The notes beneath the pieces were generated by a model. That model saw only the letters and a list, made by a program, of their open reading frames with translations. It did not search any database and had not been told where the DNA came from. From Lichina pygmaea (Eukaryota > Ascomycota > Lichinomycetes > Lichinales > Lichinaceae), in contig OY730171.1 of the NCBI GenBank assembly GCA_963422465.1, positions 4,856,202 to 4,920,201 on the forward strand: a DNA stretch of 64,000 nucleotides. The letters are read 5' to 3'. A program made the position numbers and the translations under genes. Positions 1 through 10,699 of this stretch are shown here, piece by piece; within the stretch, counting starts at the first letter, position 1; each line of letters opens with the position of its first letter.

Positions 1-79
1 CACAGAACTCAGAGTTCCAAATCAACATACCCAGAAAAAAAGCTACTGAGATCTTGGAAGACTCTAGCCAAGAAGATTA

Positions 80-3000
80 ATGAGTTACTCCACACTTAAC
101 CTTCTCCAGTACAATGTCCAGAAAAGCCAGACATGCCAAGAACTTCTACTGGCAAACCCTAGACTACAGGAAGTGGACATCATCACTCTGCAAGAACCCT
201 GGAAAAACCCCCACCAAGAATCAAGCATCTCTACAACATTCTCAGCCTTCTACCCTTTACAAAGCCAGAAGCTAGGGAGAACACTTGTTCTTGTTAACAG
301 AAGAATTTTGGGGTCATCTATAAGCCCAATTTTCTGGAGTAAAGATCTAGTCTCCTTGGAGATAAGAGTTCAAACAAAGTCATTCTGGATCCACAACCTC
401 TATTTCACACCAACAAGCCAAAGGAACTATAGAGAGTCAGCTCAGACTCTTCTAGACCTACTGGAACAAGCTATCCAAAAAGAGGGTGAACATATTCTCC
501 TGACAGACTCAAATCTCCACTACCCAAGTTGGTCAAAGTCAAGCCAGCTATATGTTACGACCCAGGAGGAACACGGTCTTTATATACTCACAGAAAGCAG
601 CGGACAGGGTACTGGACGGAAGTACCAGACAGCGTGACACGGGAACCGGTCACGTGACCGGCGAGACAAACCAGGGGGTGCTCGCCGCAGCATGCATATG
701 CACGAACAAGTGAGCAAAGTGAGCAGAGCTCACTCTGCTCACGAACTGGGCACTATATAGTCCGGCGATAGTTCCCCTATGGAACGATCGTCTTCAACTC
801 ATGTTGTGATCCAGACAACTAGATCTACTTCAATACAATCCTTTTGTACGAAGCTGTTGATCAGGTGTCACCACCACCACGTTCCACCAAACCCCTTCGC
901 GCTCCTTGACACTCCTCTCCTGCGAGAACCAACCCGCCTTCCGCCTCTCGCCCTAATCCTATACTCGGATAGGACGGTACGGTACGGACCGCAACACTAT
1001 ACTCAGAACTGGCCTTATCCTTTAAGAACCTAACAGACAAATAGGGACTAGAGCTGGCAATAGCTCCCTACACACCAACAAGAGCAAGAACTCTTCTAGA
1101 ACCACCTTCATCAGCAATTGATCTTTCTTTTATTTCAAGTTCTTTACTTAATTCTCTTATTTACTCACAAATTAACATGAGATTCCACACAGGGTCAGAC
1201 CACAGACCAGTGCACACAATTCTCAGTCTGGAGACTCCAAGAAAAACCAGAACAGACAAAAAGAACTGGAGAACTCTGGATGCTAGTCAAGCAAGACAAG
1301 AAGCTGATAATCTACCACCTATTCCATCTCTAACCAGCAAGAAAGAAGTGGATGATTACCTGGAAAGACTGGACAAAACTCTCCAAGAAATTGCAAACAA
1401 GACAACCCAACCTTGCAAAGAGTCCAGGTATGCAGTACCATAGTGGAACCAGGAAATTAAAGAAATAATCCAGGAGGAAAGAAAAGTAAGAAGAAAAGTA
1501 CTCCAAGACCAAGAGGAAACCACCAGACTAGAGGAGATAACTAAAAAGAAAAAGAGTCTGATCAGACAGGCTAAAAGAAAGACATTCAGAACACATCTCC
1601 ACCAGCTAGCAGAAACCCAGGACTACTGGAGAATTGCCAAATAGGGAAAAGAAAAGGCTGGCAAAGTTCCTGACCTACCAATAGTCCCAGAACTTATAGG
1701 ACAACAAGGACAGCTGGCAAAGTCTTTTGAAGAGAAAACAGAAGCTTTCAGGACTCAATTCTTCCCTCTTCCCCTACAGCCAGAGCCAGAGGAACAGGAT
1801 CTGCCAGAAGAAACCCAGGAATAGCAACTATCCCAAGAAGTCTCCAAGGAAGAAGTACAAGAGGTTCTAAAGAAGAAAAAACCTCTCTCAGCACCAGGCC
1901 AAGATACTCTACCAAATGGATTTCTAAGAGCACTGGGAGACTCTTTCAACAAAAGAATTGCTAGGGTTTTGGAGGCTTGCTGGAGACTGGAATACTTTCC
2001 AGACAGGTACAAGTCAGCCAAGACAATCTGCCTAAGGAAACCTGGCAAGGGATCCTACTGTCAAGCAAAAGCATGGTGCCCTATAGCTCTCCTGAATACA
2101 ATTGGGAAGCTAATGGAAGCTATTGCAGCTGCAAGACTAAGTGAACTAGCTGAGAAAGAAAATCTCTTGCCAGAGATCAGGATGGGATTCAGAAAAGGAA
2201 GATCAACAGAATCAGCACTTTTCCTTCTGACCTCCCAGGTAGAAAAGATCTGGAAAGAAGGAATGGTTGCTAGTCTTCTCTCTTTAGACATCTCTGGAGC
2301 CTATGACAGAGTCTTGCCAGAAGTTCTCAGAAAGATCCTGATTAAGAGAATGATTCCTAAGTGGTTTGCATCCTGGATCTTTTCCTTCACTACTTCACGC
2401 ACTACCTCTCTGGTGTTTGATGACTCAGAATCCCCCCAGTTCCCTATATACTGTGGAGTCCCTCAAGGATCACCTTTCTCTCCTATTCTATTTCTTTTCT
2501 ATATCTCAGAACTGCACAATACTGTACACACCCCCGAGAAAGGAGTTTCAGCACTTGGTTTTGCAGATGACACTAATCTTCTTGCATTCTCCTCCTCCTT
2601 GAAAAGCAACCTTCTCAAGTTGAAGTCTACACATTCCAAATGTCAGGACTGGGCAAGAAAACATAGTATGAAGTTTGCACCTGAAAAGTATGAACTTCTC
2701 TATTTTTCTAGAAGAAGAAGAGACAATCTTCAGCTCAGTCTAAGACTTGGAGAAGTGGTACTCCAACCAAAAGAAGAAGTGCGCATCTTGGGACTTTACT
2801 TTGACTCAAAACTTGTCTGGAAAAAACACCAAAAAATCATGTCACAGAAAGCCTCCAAATATTTCTCAGCTTTATCCAGAACAACCTACTCTACTTGGGG
2901 ACTACCAGTCCTAACAGCACACCATGTCTACACTGCTATACTAAGATCTCTTCTTAGTTATGCAGTAGGAGTCTGGTTCAATCCCCAAAAGAAACTCTCT

Positions 3001-3768
3001 AATATTATTTCATTATCTACTTTCCAAAATAAATGTTTAAGAACTATAGGAGGTGTCTTTAAAGCCACTCCTATTTTCCTACTTGAATCAGAACTATTTC
3101 TACCCTCTCTAGACTTATACTTCAAGCTGAGAACAGTATGTTTTCTTTCATCTTTCTATTCAAACACACTACCCAACTCTCCTTCTACACTTCTTCACAA
3201 ACTACACAGTCAAATTTCTCTCTATGTTTCTTCTTTCAGAACTACACCAAAGTCCCTGACAACTATTTCTCTAAACTGGAGAACAGTCTGGCTGGAACAA
3301 CTAACTACTAACCAAGACTTCTCAAAGAAAAGTCTACAGGAAGTTTTCCACAAAGAATAGGAAGCCAGATGGCAGGTAAGCAGAGGAAATTGTTCTGCTA
3401 TTTGGGACATGTTCACCAGAAGGCCACAGAAGAAAAACCTTAATATCTTTAAAGATTTGAGAAAAGCTGAGTCTAGTCTATTTCTTCAAATTCTGTCAGC
3501 AAGAATAGGACTGGCCAGTTTTCTTTTCAGAGCAAATGTTCCAGACTTCAACTCCCCTCTATGCACCTGTGGTTTTGGAGAAGAAACAGCCTAACACATC
3601 ACTTTTTTCTGTAACAAATTTTCAAACCAAAGACAACAAGTCCAATTCCCTCTACAAGATTTCCCATCTATCTTATTCTCCTCCAAGCTACTTCCTAAAC
3701 TTCTTTTCTGGTTTATGTCTTTGAAAAGACTTGACCAGTTCAACCTAGCCCACCAACTCTCTTTCTAA
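80..3768 (+). pseudogene. LINE ORF2 (APE endonuclease + reverse transcriptase), decayed
   Basis: The N-terminal endonuclease shows the QEPWKNP and TDSNLHYPSW motifs and, after the solo LTR, TGSDHRPV. The RT follows, with SLDISGAYDRVLPE, YCGVPQGSPFSPILFLFY and the catalytic GFADDTNLLAF. The C-terminal region carries CTCGFGEETA followed by a His and Cys, a zinc-binding pattern common after the RT in fungal and I-type LINEs. No RNase H motif is visible between RT and zinc motif. The start is fixed by an ATG whose A is the last base of the ORF1 stop (TAATG at 78-82). In-frame stops are at about 1,441 and 1,645 (TGG to TAG), 1,822 (CAG to TAG), 3,358 (TGG to TAG) and 3,592 (CAA to TAA). All are C:G to T:A changes, so the gene died by deamination-type decay. 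Confidence 0.88.
553..996 (+). mobile_element. Solo LTR, relative of the Gypsy B LTR, inserted in LINE copy a
   Basis: The 444-bp sequence starts TGTTACGACCCAGG and ends CGCAACA. It is flanked by a perfect 5-bp duplication, CTATA, at 548-552 and 997-1,001. Its last ~270 bp match the LTRs of the Gypsy at 26,376-32,915 (read on that element's strand) and its first 12 bp also match. The intervening U3-like part is different and lacks that LTR's tandem repeats. It retains many CG sites, unlike the surrounding LINE, so it looks younger than its host copy. It is a fossil with no coding capacity. Confidence 0.88.
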
Positions 3769-3989
3769 GCTCTACCAAGTCAACTGTTTGTTTTAACAAA
3801 TAGCTACATGTACAAATTTCCTTAGCTACTGCATATTCCACAAGATTTTCCCTAGTCTTTCCCAAGCTCCAGTTTTTATTCCTCCAAAGGTTTTCTGGAG
3901 AAACAAACATATACCTAGAAGTTCTGCATGGCTCTACAGCTAAATCAGTGTAAGAATAAAATAAAAAATAAAAAATAAAAATAAAATAA

Positions 3990-4686
3990 CTGGGAAGATT
4001 CTGGAAGAGATCTTAGCTTCTTCAGAGAACACTGCAGAGATCCAGTCTTTGTTCTGTTCTAGTTGGGTCTTGGCTGAGGGAGATTCCAGAGAGATGATAA
4101 TATCACCAGAAGGAAGCTTTCTGACTGCTCTGATATCTTTCTGGCAAGATGTAGGGACTTTGTTCTTGATAGTCTGCACAAGCTGGGAGAGTGTTCTGTT
4201 TCCTGTCTGTGCTATTTGGACTCCAGGTCTGATAGTAATCTCACTGAAGATTCTCTGGGGAACTGGAATTTCCTGAACTGTAGCTTTCTGGACTGCTTGG
4301 GCATAGGAGAGATTAGATGCTGGTGTTTGCATATTTTTCTCAGTTCTGTCCAGTCTCTGGAGAACTTTCTGAATCTCTTGTCCAGTGGTGGAAGGTGTAG
4401 CTATATGGCTTGCTAGCTGGATGGTGATTTTCTTCCATGCTGCCTGTACCTTTGGGGGAGCTTTAGACTGGTTTAGCCAGACTTCAACAATCTGGGATAC
4501 TGGCAGTGTGTTTTCTCCAGCTTGTTGGTCTGGTGTTGCCAGAGAGGTATCTTGTTGGCTTGGCTCTGAGGGAATAGATAAAGAAGAAGAGCTGGATTGG
4601 ATGTTGGGGGATCTGGGAGCCAGTATAGAGGTTAGTACTCTAGAGTTGTATTGGGGATGACTGGATTTTTTCTTTTTTGAGGCCAT
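3990..4686 (-). pseudogene. LINE ORF1 N-terminal part, cut off by insertion
   Basis: The protein starts MASKKKKSSHPQYNSR, a lysine-rich N-terminus also seen in the ORF1s at 17,083 and 21,351 (MAPKKKKP, MPVKKKKP). A Ser/Pro/Gln-rich stretch follows, then a region with SYAQAVQKA, then the conserved DIRAVRKLPSGDIIIS block (compare NKQVRAVRKLPSENILIN in copy j). Coding similarity ends at about residue 232 (SSRIFPV). The remaining hydrophobic residues before the stop are translated from the A-rich tail of LINE copy a, so the apparent C-terminal membrane segment is an artefact. The zinc knuckles lie in the missing half. Confidence 0.85.
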
Positions 4687-4744
4687 AGCTCTGGGTTTCC
4701 AGTAGTGAGACCTTTAGAGAGTTGAGAGAGTTGAGGGAAAGAGA

Positions 4745-5025
4745 AGAGTACCCTGACTTCCCAGCAGTAGTGATCTAGCCCTGAGTCCAGACCTCAGAGC
4801 CAGACTTTCCTGGGTAGCTTCTTCCTTCTAAGCTCTGGGTTAGGTCTGGGAGTATTCACCTAGACTAGGGATCAGACCCCCTATCTAGACTTTCCTTGAA
4901 TCCTTAGATTCTGCCAGCCAAGAGTAGAGCTCAAGTCATTCCACTTTTCCACTCTCTGTTTTCCTCTTGAACTGGGAGTACTTACTCAATCCTGGGACCA
5001 CACCCCAAGACTGAGTGTTCCTAGG
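4745..5025 (-). repeat. Three diverged tandem monomers in the LINE 5' UTR
   Basis: Each monomer, read on the minus strand, has the form AGGAA(A/C)..CTC/TCTAG..GGGG(T/G)..GGTCCC..ACT followed by a GGGA or CCCAG end. Period is roughly 80-100 bp. The same three-monomer array occurs at about 20,980-21,300 (copy j), and two monomers are visible at about 16,870-17,025 (copy h). 5' UTR monomers carrying promoter activity are known in mammalian L1 and other LINEs; a promoter role here is an inference. Confidence 0.6.
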
Positions 5026-5275
5026 TAGTTTGGGCCTGTCTCCAGTTCTCCAGAAAACCACTGGCCACTCTCTCTCTTGTTATTGGTAGTCTGTTGCTTG
5101 TTGAAGTTGAAGATCGTAGAGTCTGGGATCACAACTTTTGACAAACAGGGTGAGTTTTCCAAAGTGATGGGTTTTCACCTTAAGGTTTTGGTGGTTTGAG
5201 GGTGGAACTCGGCTGGTTTCCAGGACTTCTGACAAAATGCGGTGATTGTCAGAAGTGATGGTCCTTGGGTGTAGT

Positions 5276-6240
5276 TGTACTGGGAAGAGATCCTGTGTAT
5301 CACAAAGTATAATCACTACTGGATGTGGTCTGAAGTGCATGCTCTCTGGGAAAGGCTGGTAGTAGTGCTAGAAGAGATAGCTACTGTCAGTGTCTTGCCT
5401 ACTATTGGCTGCCTGCCTGGACTGAACTTATAGCTAGTGATATATATAACTTGTTATACAGCAATATCACAGACAGCCCAAAGCTGCCAGCTGCTGTCTG
5501 TATTGGGGTAGTAGTCAATAACAGCAGTGTGGACTGGCTGATTGCAGAAGTCACTGGCTGGCCAGTGGGGGGTGCAGACTGATCAACAGTGGAGAGTGCA
5601 GACTGATCAACAGTGGGGGGTGCAGACTGGCTGATTGCAGAGATCACTGGCTGGCTGGTGGGAAGTGCAGACTGATCAACAGTGGGGGGTGCAGACTGGC
5701 TGATTGCAGAGATCATGGAAGATATACTGCAGGTTTGGACTGCTGACAAGAAGAGAGTCCTGTATAGTCACTGTTCCTAGCAGGGGAGAAGCTCTGAACT
5801 GTGTCTGTCTCTGCACTCAGACTGGTGGTTGATAACAGACAGCTGCCAGCTGTGAACAGCCCCCAGCCACCCACCCAGAGCTGACAGCTGGCCCACAAAC
5901 CTTCATCAAGAATCTAGTCTAAATTAGTTGGCTGGCTGGAACTCTGACAGACCAGGTGAAAATTTTACCTGCTTAATTTTGTCCTGCTCAAATTTCATCC
6001 ACCTGCCTGCCTGCTCAGACTACATGTGAGTCTCTACTGTATCTTAGCTACTAGTACTAGATCTTAGCAACAACTAGCCAAACTGCTCAACTTTTGTCTA
6101 TCTGTTCTTTGTCCACTATCCTTCTGTTCTTTGTTGTGTTTGTTGTCAGTTGTCCACCAGACAATAGCTGATTTGTTATCCAAGAAGTGTTCTGCAAAGC
6201 AGCCACCAACAGACTCTAGCAGCCAACCACAGATGCCAGT
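5276..6240. other. No gene seen; contains a minisatellite
   Basis: No reading frame here looks coding. The notable content is a tandem array at 5,532-5,715, annotated separately. The rest is CpG-poor sequence I cannot assign to a family. Confidence 0.5.
5532..5715. repeat. Hierarchical minisatellite
   Basis: A 24-bp unit, GTGCAGACTGATCAACAGTG plus a G-rich end, is repeated. It is embedded in a longer unit that adds GACTGGCTGATTGCAGAGATC and a CTGGCTGG segment. The longer unit is present two and a half times and the last is incomplete. Confidence 0.75.
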
Positions 6241-6413
6241 TGTCAGGAGCTACTTGCCTGACCAGGCACTTAGTCATAATTGCCTCTGACTAAGCAGGTA
6301 GGTGCAGCCACACTTATCTATCACTAGTACAGAGATGTCAGGCACTAAGCCCAGACATAGTAGTCTTTTGACTCAGTTCCACTTTAGTCTACTCTGTACA
6401 GCACCACACAACA
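6241..6413 (+). mobile_element. Short solo LTR, TGTCAGGAGC family, copy 1
   Basis: The 173-bp sequence begins TGTCAGGAGCTACTTGCC and ends CACACAACA. It is the same element as 12,921-13,092 (reverse) and 38,631-38,786 (forward). No target duplication is evident here (CCAGT before, GTATG after), while the other two copies have perfect 5-bp duplications. It is non-coding and CpG-depleted compared with copy 3. Confidence 0.75.
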
Positions 6414-6606
6414 GTATGTCTGGACTTAGTCAGTACCCCACCTCTTGAGCAATGTAGACTGGCTGACAGTTCAGTCACAAGTTTGACTCAGACTGGTGCA
6501 TAGTGCTGACAAGGTTTGTACATCTTCAGATTTGATTCCTGGAAAGTACATACCTTGGGAGCTTGTGATTGGTGAACAGGGCCTGGCACACTTGTACTTG
6601 CATACC

Positions 6607-6685
6607 TGCACTCTTATCTCCAGTGATGTTAAATCCTTGCTGTGTTCTGGAGCAAGGATTTAACATCACTGGAGATAAGAGTGCA
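6607..6685. repeat. 35-bp perfect inverted repeat at the 5' junction of LINE copy c
   Basis: Arms at 6,607-6,641 and 6,651-6,685 are perfect reverse complements separated by only 9 nt (GTGTTCTGG). The right arm is ordinary LINE ORF2 sequence (the SKDLTSLEIRVQ region). The left arm is therefore an inverted copy of the LINE's own first bases, lying exactly at the truncation point. This is what a snap-back of the cDNA end during integration would leave. Confidence 0.9.
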
Positions 6686-9650
6686 AGCAAAAGTGTTCTG
6701 GGTACATAACCTGTACTTCACACCCACAAGCCAGGAAAACTACAGAGTATCAGCAGAAGCTCTACTGGATGTACTGGCCCAGGCACTTGAGAAAGAAGGA
6801 GAACATATTCTTCTGACTGACTCAAACCTCCACCACCCATCCTGGTCAAAATCCTCCCAACTCTACTCTGAACTAGCTACTAAGTTCAAAGAACTCACAG
6901 ATGATCAAGGACTAGAGCTGGCAATAGCATCTTTCACACCAACAAGAGCAAGAACACTGGCAGAGCCTTCCTCCTCTGCTATTGACTTATCTTTTATTTC
7001 TATATCACTTCTTAATTCCTTTATTTCTTCCCAGATTAACCTAGACTTCCACACAGGTTCAGACCATAGACCAGTTCAGACAATTCTAAGTCTGGAAACA
7101 CCAAAGAAAGCCAGAACCCACCAAAGAAACTGGAGAACACTAGATCTGGACCAAGTCAAGAAAGAAGCTAAGAATCTTCCCCCTATTCCACCACTACTTA
7201 ACAGAGAGGAAGTGGACAACTATCTGGAGAACCTGGACAAAGCTTTTCAAGAACTGGCTGACAAGACAACAAGACCTCTGAGAGACTCAAAGTACACTGT
7301 TCCCTGGTGGAACCAAGAGATTAAAGAGAAAATTAAAGAGGAAAGAAAACTAAGAAGAAAAGTCTTCCAAAACCAAGAACCAGTCTACAAACTTGAAAAG
7401 GTAATAAAGGAAAAGAAACACCTGATCAAGAATACTAAAAGAAAGATATTCAGAGAACAACTCCAGAACCTGGCTGAAACACAAAAGCACTGGAAAATAG
7501 CCAAGTGGGGTAAAGAAAAAGCTGGCAAACCACCAGAACTTCCAATTGTTCCAGAGCTCACAAAGGAAGATGGAGAAACTGCCAGAACTTTCACAGAAAA
7601 GGTAGAAGTATTCAAAACCCAGTTCTTCCCTCTACCTCTCCAGCCAGTACCAGAATCCCAGAACCAGCCAGCCAACCACCAACAACACCAGCTATCTCAG
7701 GAAATCTCCAAAGAAGATATTCACAATATTCTGAAAAAGAAAAAACCTTTTACAGCTCCTGGGAAAGACACTCTACCTAATGGATTTCTAAAGGTATTAG
7801 GAGACTCTTTCAATGAAAAGATAGCCAAAGTTCTGGAGGCCTGCTGGAAGCTAGAATATTTCCCTGACAGATACAAAGCAGCCAGAACAATATGCTTAAG
7901 AAAGTCTAGCAAAGGATCCTATTGCTATGCCAAAGCTTGGAGGCCAATAGCACTTCTCAACACAATTGGGAAGCTGATGGAAGCTCTGGCAGCCACAAAG
8001 CTAAGTGAACTGGCTGAGAAAGAAAACCTGCTACCAGAAATCCAGATGGACTTCAGAAAAGGAAGATCAACTGAGTCTGCACTATTTCTACTCACTTCCC
8101 AAGTTGAAAAAGTCTGGAAGGAAGGAATGGTAGCCAGTCTTCTTTCTCTGGATATCTCAGGAGCTTATGATAGAGTTCTGCCAGAAATTCTCAAGAAAAT
8201 CCTGGAGAGAAAAGAAATCCCCAGCTGGTTTGTTAACTGGATCTTTTCTTTCACTACCTAAAGAAAAACCTCTTGTCTTTGATGATTCAGAGTCTTCTTT
8301 TTTTCCAGTACACTGTGGAGTCCCTCAAGGTTCACCTCTCTCTCCTATTTTATTTCTTTTCTATATTTCAGATCTTCATAATACTGTTCATACACCAGAG
8401 AAAGGTGTATCAGCTCTGGGCTTTGCAGATGACACAAACCTTCTGGCATTTTCCCCTTCTTTTAAAAGCAATCTCCTGAAGCTAAAGTCTACTCACTCCA
8501 AGTGTTTAGACTGGGCAAGAAAACATGGAATGAAGTTTGCACCTGAAAAATATGAACTTCTCCATTTTTCTAGAAGAAGAACAGATAATCTTCAGCTCAG
8601 TCTAAGACTTGGAGAAGTGGTACTACAGTCTAAGGAAGAAGTGTGTATTCTGGGAGTACACTATGATTCCAAGCTTCTCTGGAAAAAACACCAGAAAATC
8701 ATGTTACAGAAAGCTTCCAAGTTTTTCTCAGCACTTTCCAGATCTACTTTTCTACATGGGGTCTACCTGTTCTCTCTGCTAGACTTGTCTACACTGCAAT
8801 ACTGAGATCACTTCTCAGCTATGCAGTAGAAGTCTGGTTCAATCCCCACAAAAAACCTTCTAATGTTTCTTCTCTAAATCTTTTCCAGACTAAGTGTCTA
8901 AAAACTATAGGAGGTGTCTTCAAAGCTACTCCTACATTTCTTATTAAAGAAGAACTATTCCTACCACCTCTTGATCTTTATTTCAAATTTAGAACAGCAA
9001 CTTTCCTACAATCTTTCTATTTTTCCAATACTTCTTCTAATCCTCTCTCCTCACTTCTCTATAAGCTCTTTTCCCAGATCACTGTTTTTGTTTCTACTCT
9101 GAGAACATCTCCAAAGTCTCTGTCTACTATCACACCTAAGTGGAAAGCAAGATGGCTAGAAGAACTAACCACTAACCAAGATTACTCTAAGAAACAATTT
9201 CAAGAAGTGTTTCAGAAAGAGTGGGAAGCCAGATGGCAGGCAAACAGACAGAAATATTCTTCAGTCTGGGAGCTATTTTGCAGACTACCCCAAAAGAAAA
9301 ATCTCAAAGTTTTCAAAGACTTGAGAAAAGCTGAAGCTAGTCTTTACTTGCAGATTCTATCAGCAAGGATAGGACTAGCCAGCTTTCTTTTCAGAGCAAA
9401 TGTTCCTGACTTCCAATCCTCTCTATGTTCCTGTGGTTTTGGAGAAGAGACTGCTCAACATATTACTTTCTCTTGTAACAAGTTTCTTACTCAAAGACAG
9501 CAAGCCACTTTTCTTTCCTACAATTTCTCTACTTTACTTCAAAAGCCTAAAGTGCTTAAAGAATTTCTTCTCTGGTTTATGTCTTTGAAAAGACTAGACC
9601 AGTTTAACTTAGCACACCAACTCTTACCAGAAAACCTATCATCTCTGTGA
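6642..9650 (+). pseudogene. LINE ORF2 lacking its first ~95 codons, two frameshifts
   Basis: The endonuclease remainder carries LTDSNLHHPSWSK and TGSDHRPVQTIL. A basic linker follows (WWNQEIKEKIKEERK). The RT shows GKLMEALAATKLSELAE, LDISGAYDRVLPE, HCGVPQGSPLSPILFLFY and GFADDTNLLAF. The C-terminus has WEARWQANRQK, then ASFLFRANVPDF, then the zinc motif CSCGFGEETAQHITFSC, and ends NLSSL. The frame is lost once near 8,259-8,270 (a TAA with a small deletion, between SFTT and LVFDDSES) and again near 8,755 (in the STYSTWGLP block). Apart from these two breaks the copy reads through. Confidence 0.88.
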
Positions 9651-9820
9651 TTTTATTTTCTCCAGACACTGTATATTCTCCCAGATAATTCCCTAGTCTT
9701 ACCCAAGTCTCAGTTTTTATTCCTTCAAAGATTTTCTGGGAAAAAAAAGCATGTATCTAGAAGTTCTGCATGGCTCACCAGCCAAATCAGAGTAAGAATA
9801 AAATAAAATAAAATAAAATA
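6642..9820 (+). mobile_element. LINE copy c, 5'-truncated, with AATAA tail
   Basis: The copy begins inside the endonuclease domain just after a 35-bp foldback and continues through ORF2, a ~145-nt 3' UTR and an (AATAA)n tail at 9,797-9,820. I found no CG dinucleotide between 6,661 and 7,620. I could not find a convincing target duplication. ORF2 has two frameshifts and no other large damage, so this is one of the better preserved copies. Confidence 0.9.
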
Positions 9821-10699
9821 CTTTGTGATATCATGACAGTATAGCTGACAAAAATACTGCACACTGTCATATTCAAGCCAACAGTCCAGGATCTGTGGAG
9901 AGCTTGTGAGAAGTGCCTGGGCACTGTGTTGCTCAAAATCTTTGTGGTATCAGTGGTACAGCTGAACAATAAAGAAACAGCTGTGACACAGCACCCCAAA
10001 TGTGAATAGGTGTCAGTTGCAAGTGACTTCTCTGCTACCTACAAGTGGTTTGCCACCCACCCCACATCCACCTTGTATTTCAGGATGGAGTTTTCAAAGT
10101 GATCAGAGTGTTGGCAGGCAGGCAGAGTGAGTGAGTGAGTGAGTGGAAAGCAGGCCTGCTACTACTGATCATGACAATAGATAATCAAACAAGTAGTTGA
10201 TGAGTGATAAGTAGATGAATGTATTGAAATTGATCAGTTGGTGCTCTGACAACATTGGTGGGCACATCTGTCCAGTAGCTAGCCTCTATCAGCCACAGGC
10301 TGGTGGTAGTAGGACAATAGAAGACACAGTATACTATCTGCTGACCTTCACCAGACAAAGTGTGGCAGCTGTAGAATAACAAAAGATGTTCTATATTATG
10401 TACTGCTCTAGCAGCAACAACTTCCTCACTATAGGCAAGCAGTCATCAATAAACATAGAATATTGAATGATAGAGATTTCAGCAGCTGCTACATCTTCTC
10501 TCTTCAGCTGCAATAAGACACAAAACATGACTATTTGCACACCTGGACACAAAAAGACTCTGTGGCTGCCAATAGGTGCCAAGAGCACCAGAGCAGCCAC
10601 TAGGTGCCTGGGCAGAACATCTTCCAGCCACTGCTTAGTAGTGACTGCCCACAGCTGAGAATTTTTTCACTGATAGTTGTTATACACTTTCTTGTCACT
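9821..10699. other. No gene seen
   Basis: AT-leaning sequence with short frames only. It contains a (GAGT)n run at 10,125-10,145. The last part, up to 10,699, is the left target flank of the chimeric retroelement that follows. Confidence 0.45.

Larger units (their letters stand above)
1..3989 (+). mobile_element. LINE copy a (EN-RT non-LTR retrotransposon), 5' end outside window
   Basis: The copy runs from the last 80 nt of ORF1 through ORF2 and a 180-nt 3' UTR to an A-rich AATAA-type tail at about 3,951-3,989. The tail is not a plain poly(A); the same AATAA/AATAAA repeat ends the other copies in this window. A solo LTR sits inside it at 553-996. On its right the tail abuts the interior of another LINE's ORF1 in the opposite strand, so this copy probably inserted into the older minus-strand copy at 3,990-5,275. 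The body is almost free of CG dinucleotides. By its ORF1/ORF2 junction and thumb sequence it groups with copy c rather than with the copies at 15-25 kb. Confidence 0.9.
3990..5275 (-). mobile_element. LINE copy b: 5' UTR and first half of ORF1, truncated
   Basis: Read on the minus strand this is a LINE 5' UTR (about 5,275 down to 4,687) followed by ORF1 from the ATG at 4,686. The UTR matches the UTRs at 16.6-17.1 kb and 20.9-21.3 kb. Similarity to those begins near the AAGGACCATCA motif (about 5,260-5,275), which therefore approximates the element's 5' end. The copy stops abruptly at 3,990, against the tail of LINE copy a. Confidence 0.82.

Noticed and set aside
3940-3990. C-terminal membrane segment on the minus-strand ORF1
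   Set aside because: The hydrophobic residues are translated from the A-rich tail of the neighbouring LINE copy.
5532-5715. CRISPR-like array
   Set aside because: Units are contiguous minisatellite repeats without unique spacers, and the genome is eukaryotic.
6563-9830. Target duplication of LINE copy c (CTTGTGAT left, CTTTGTGAT right)
   Set aside because: Imperfect, and the left match is about 40 bp from the LINE edge.
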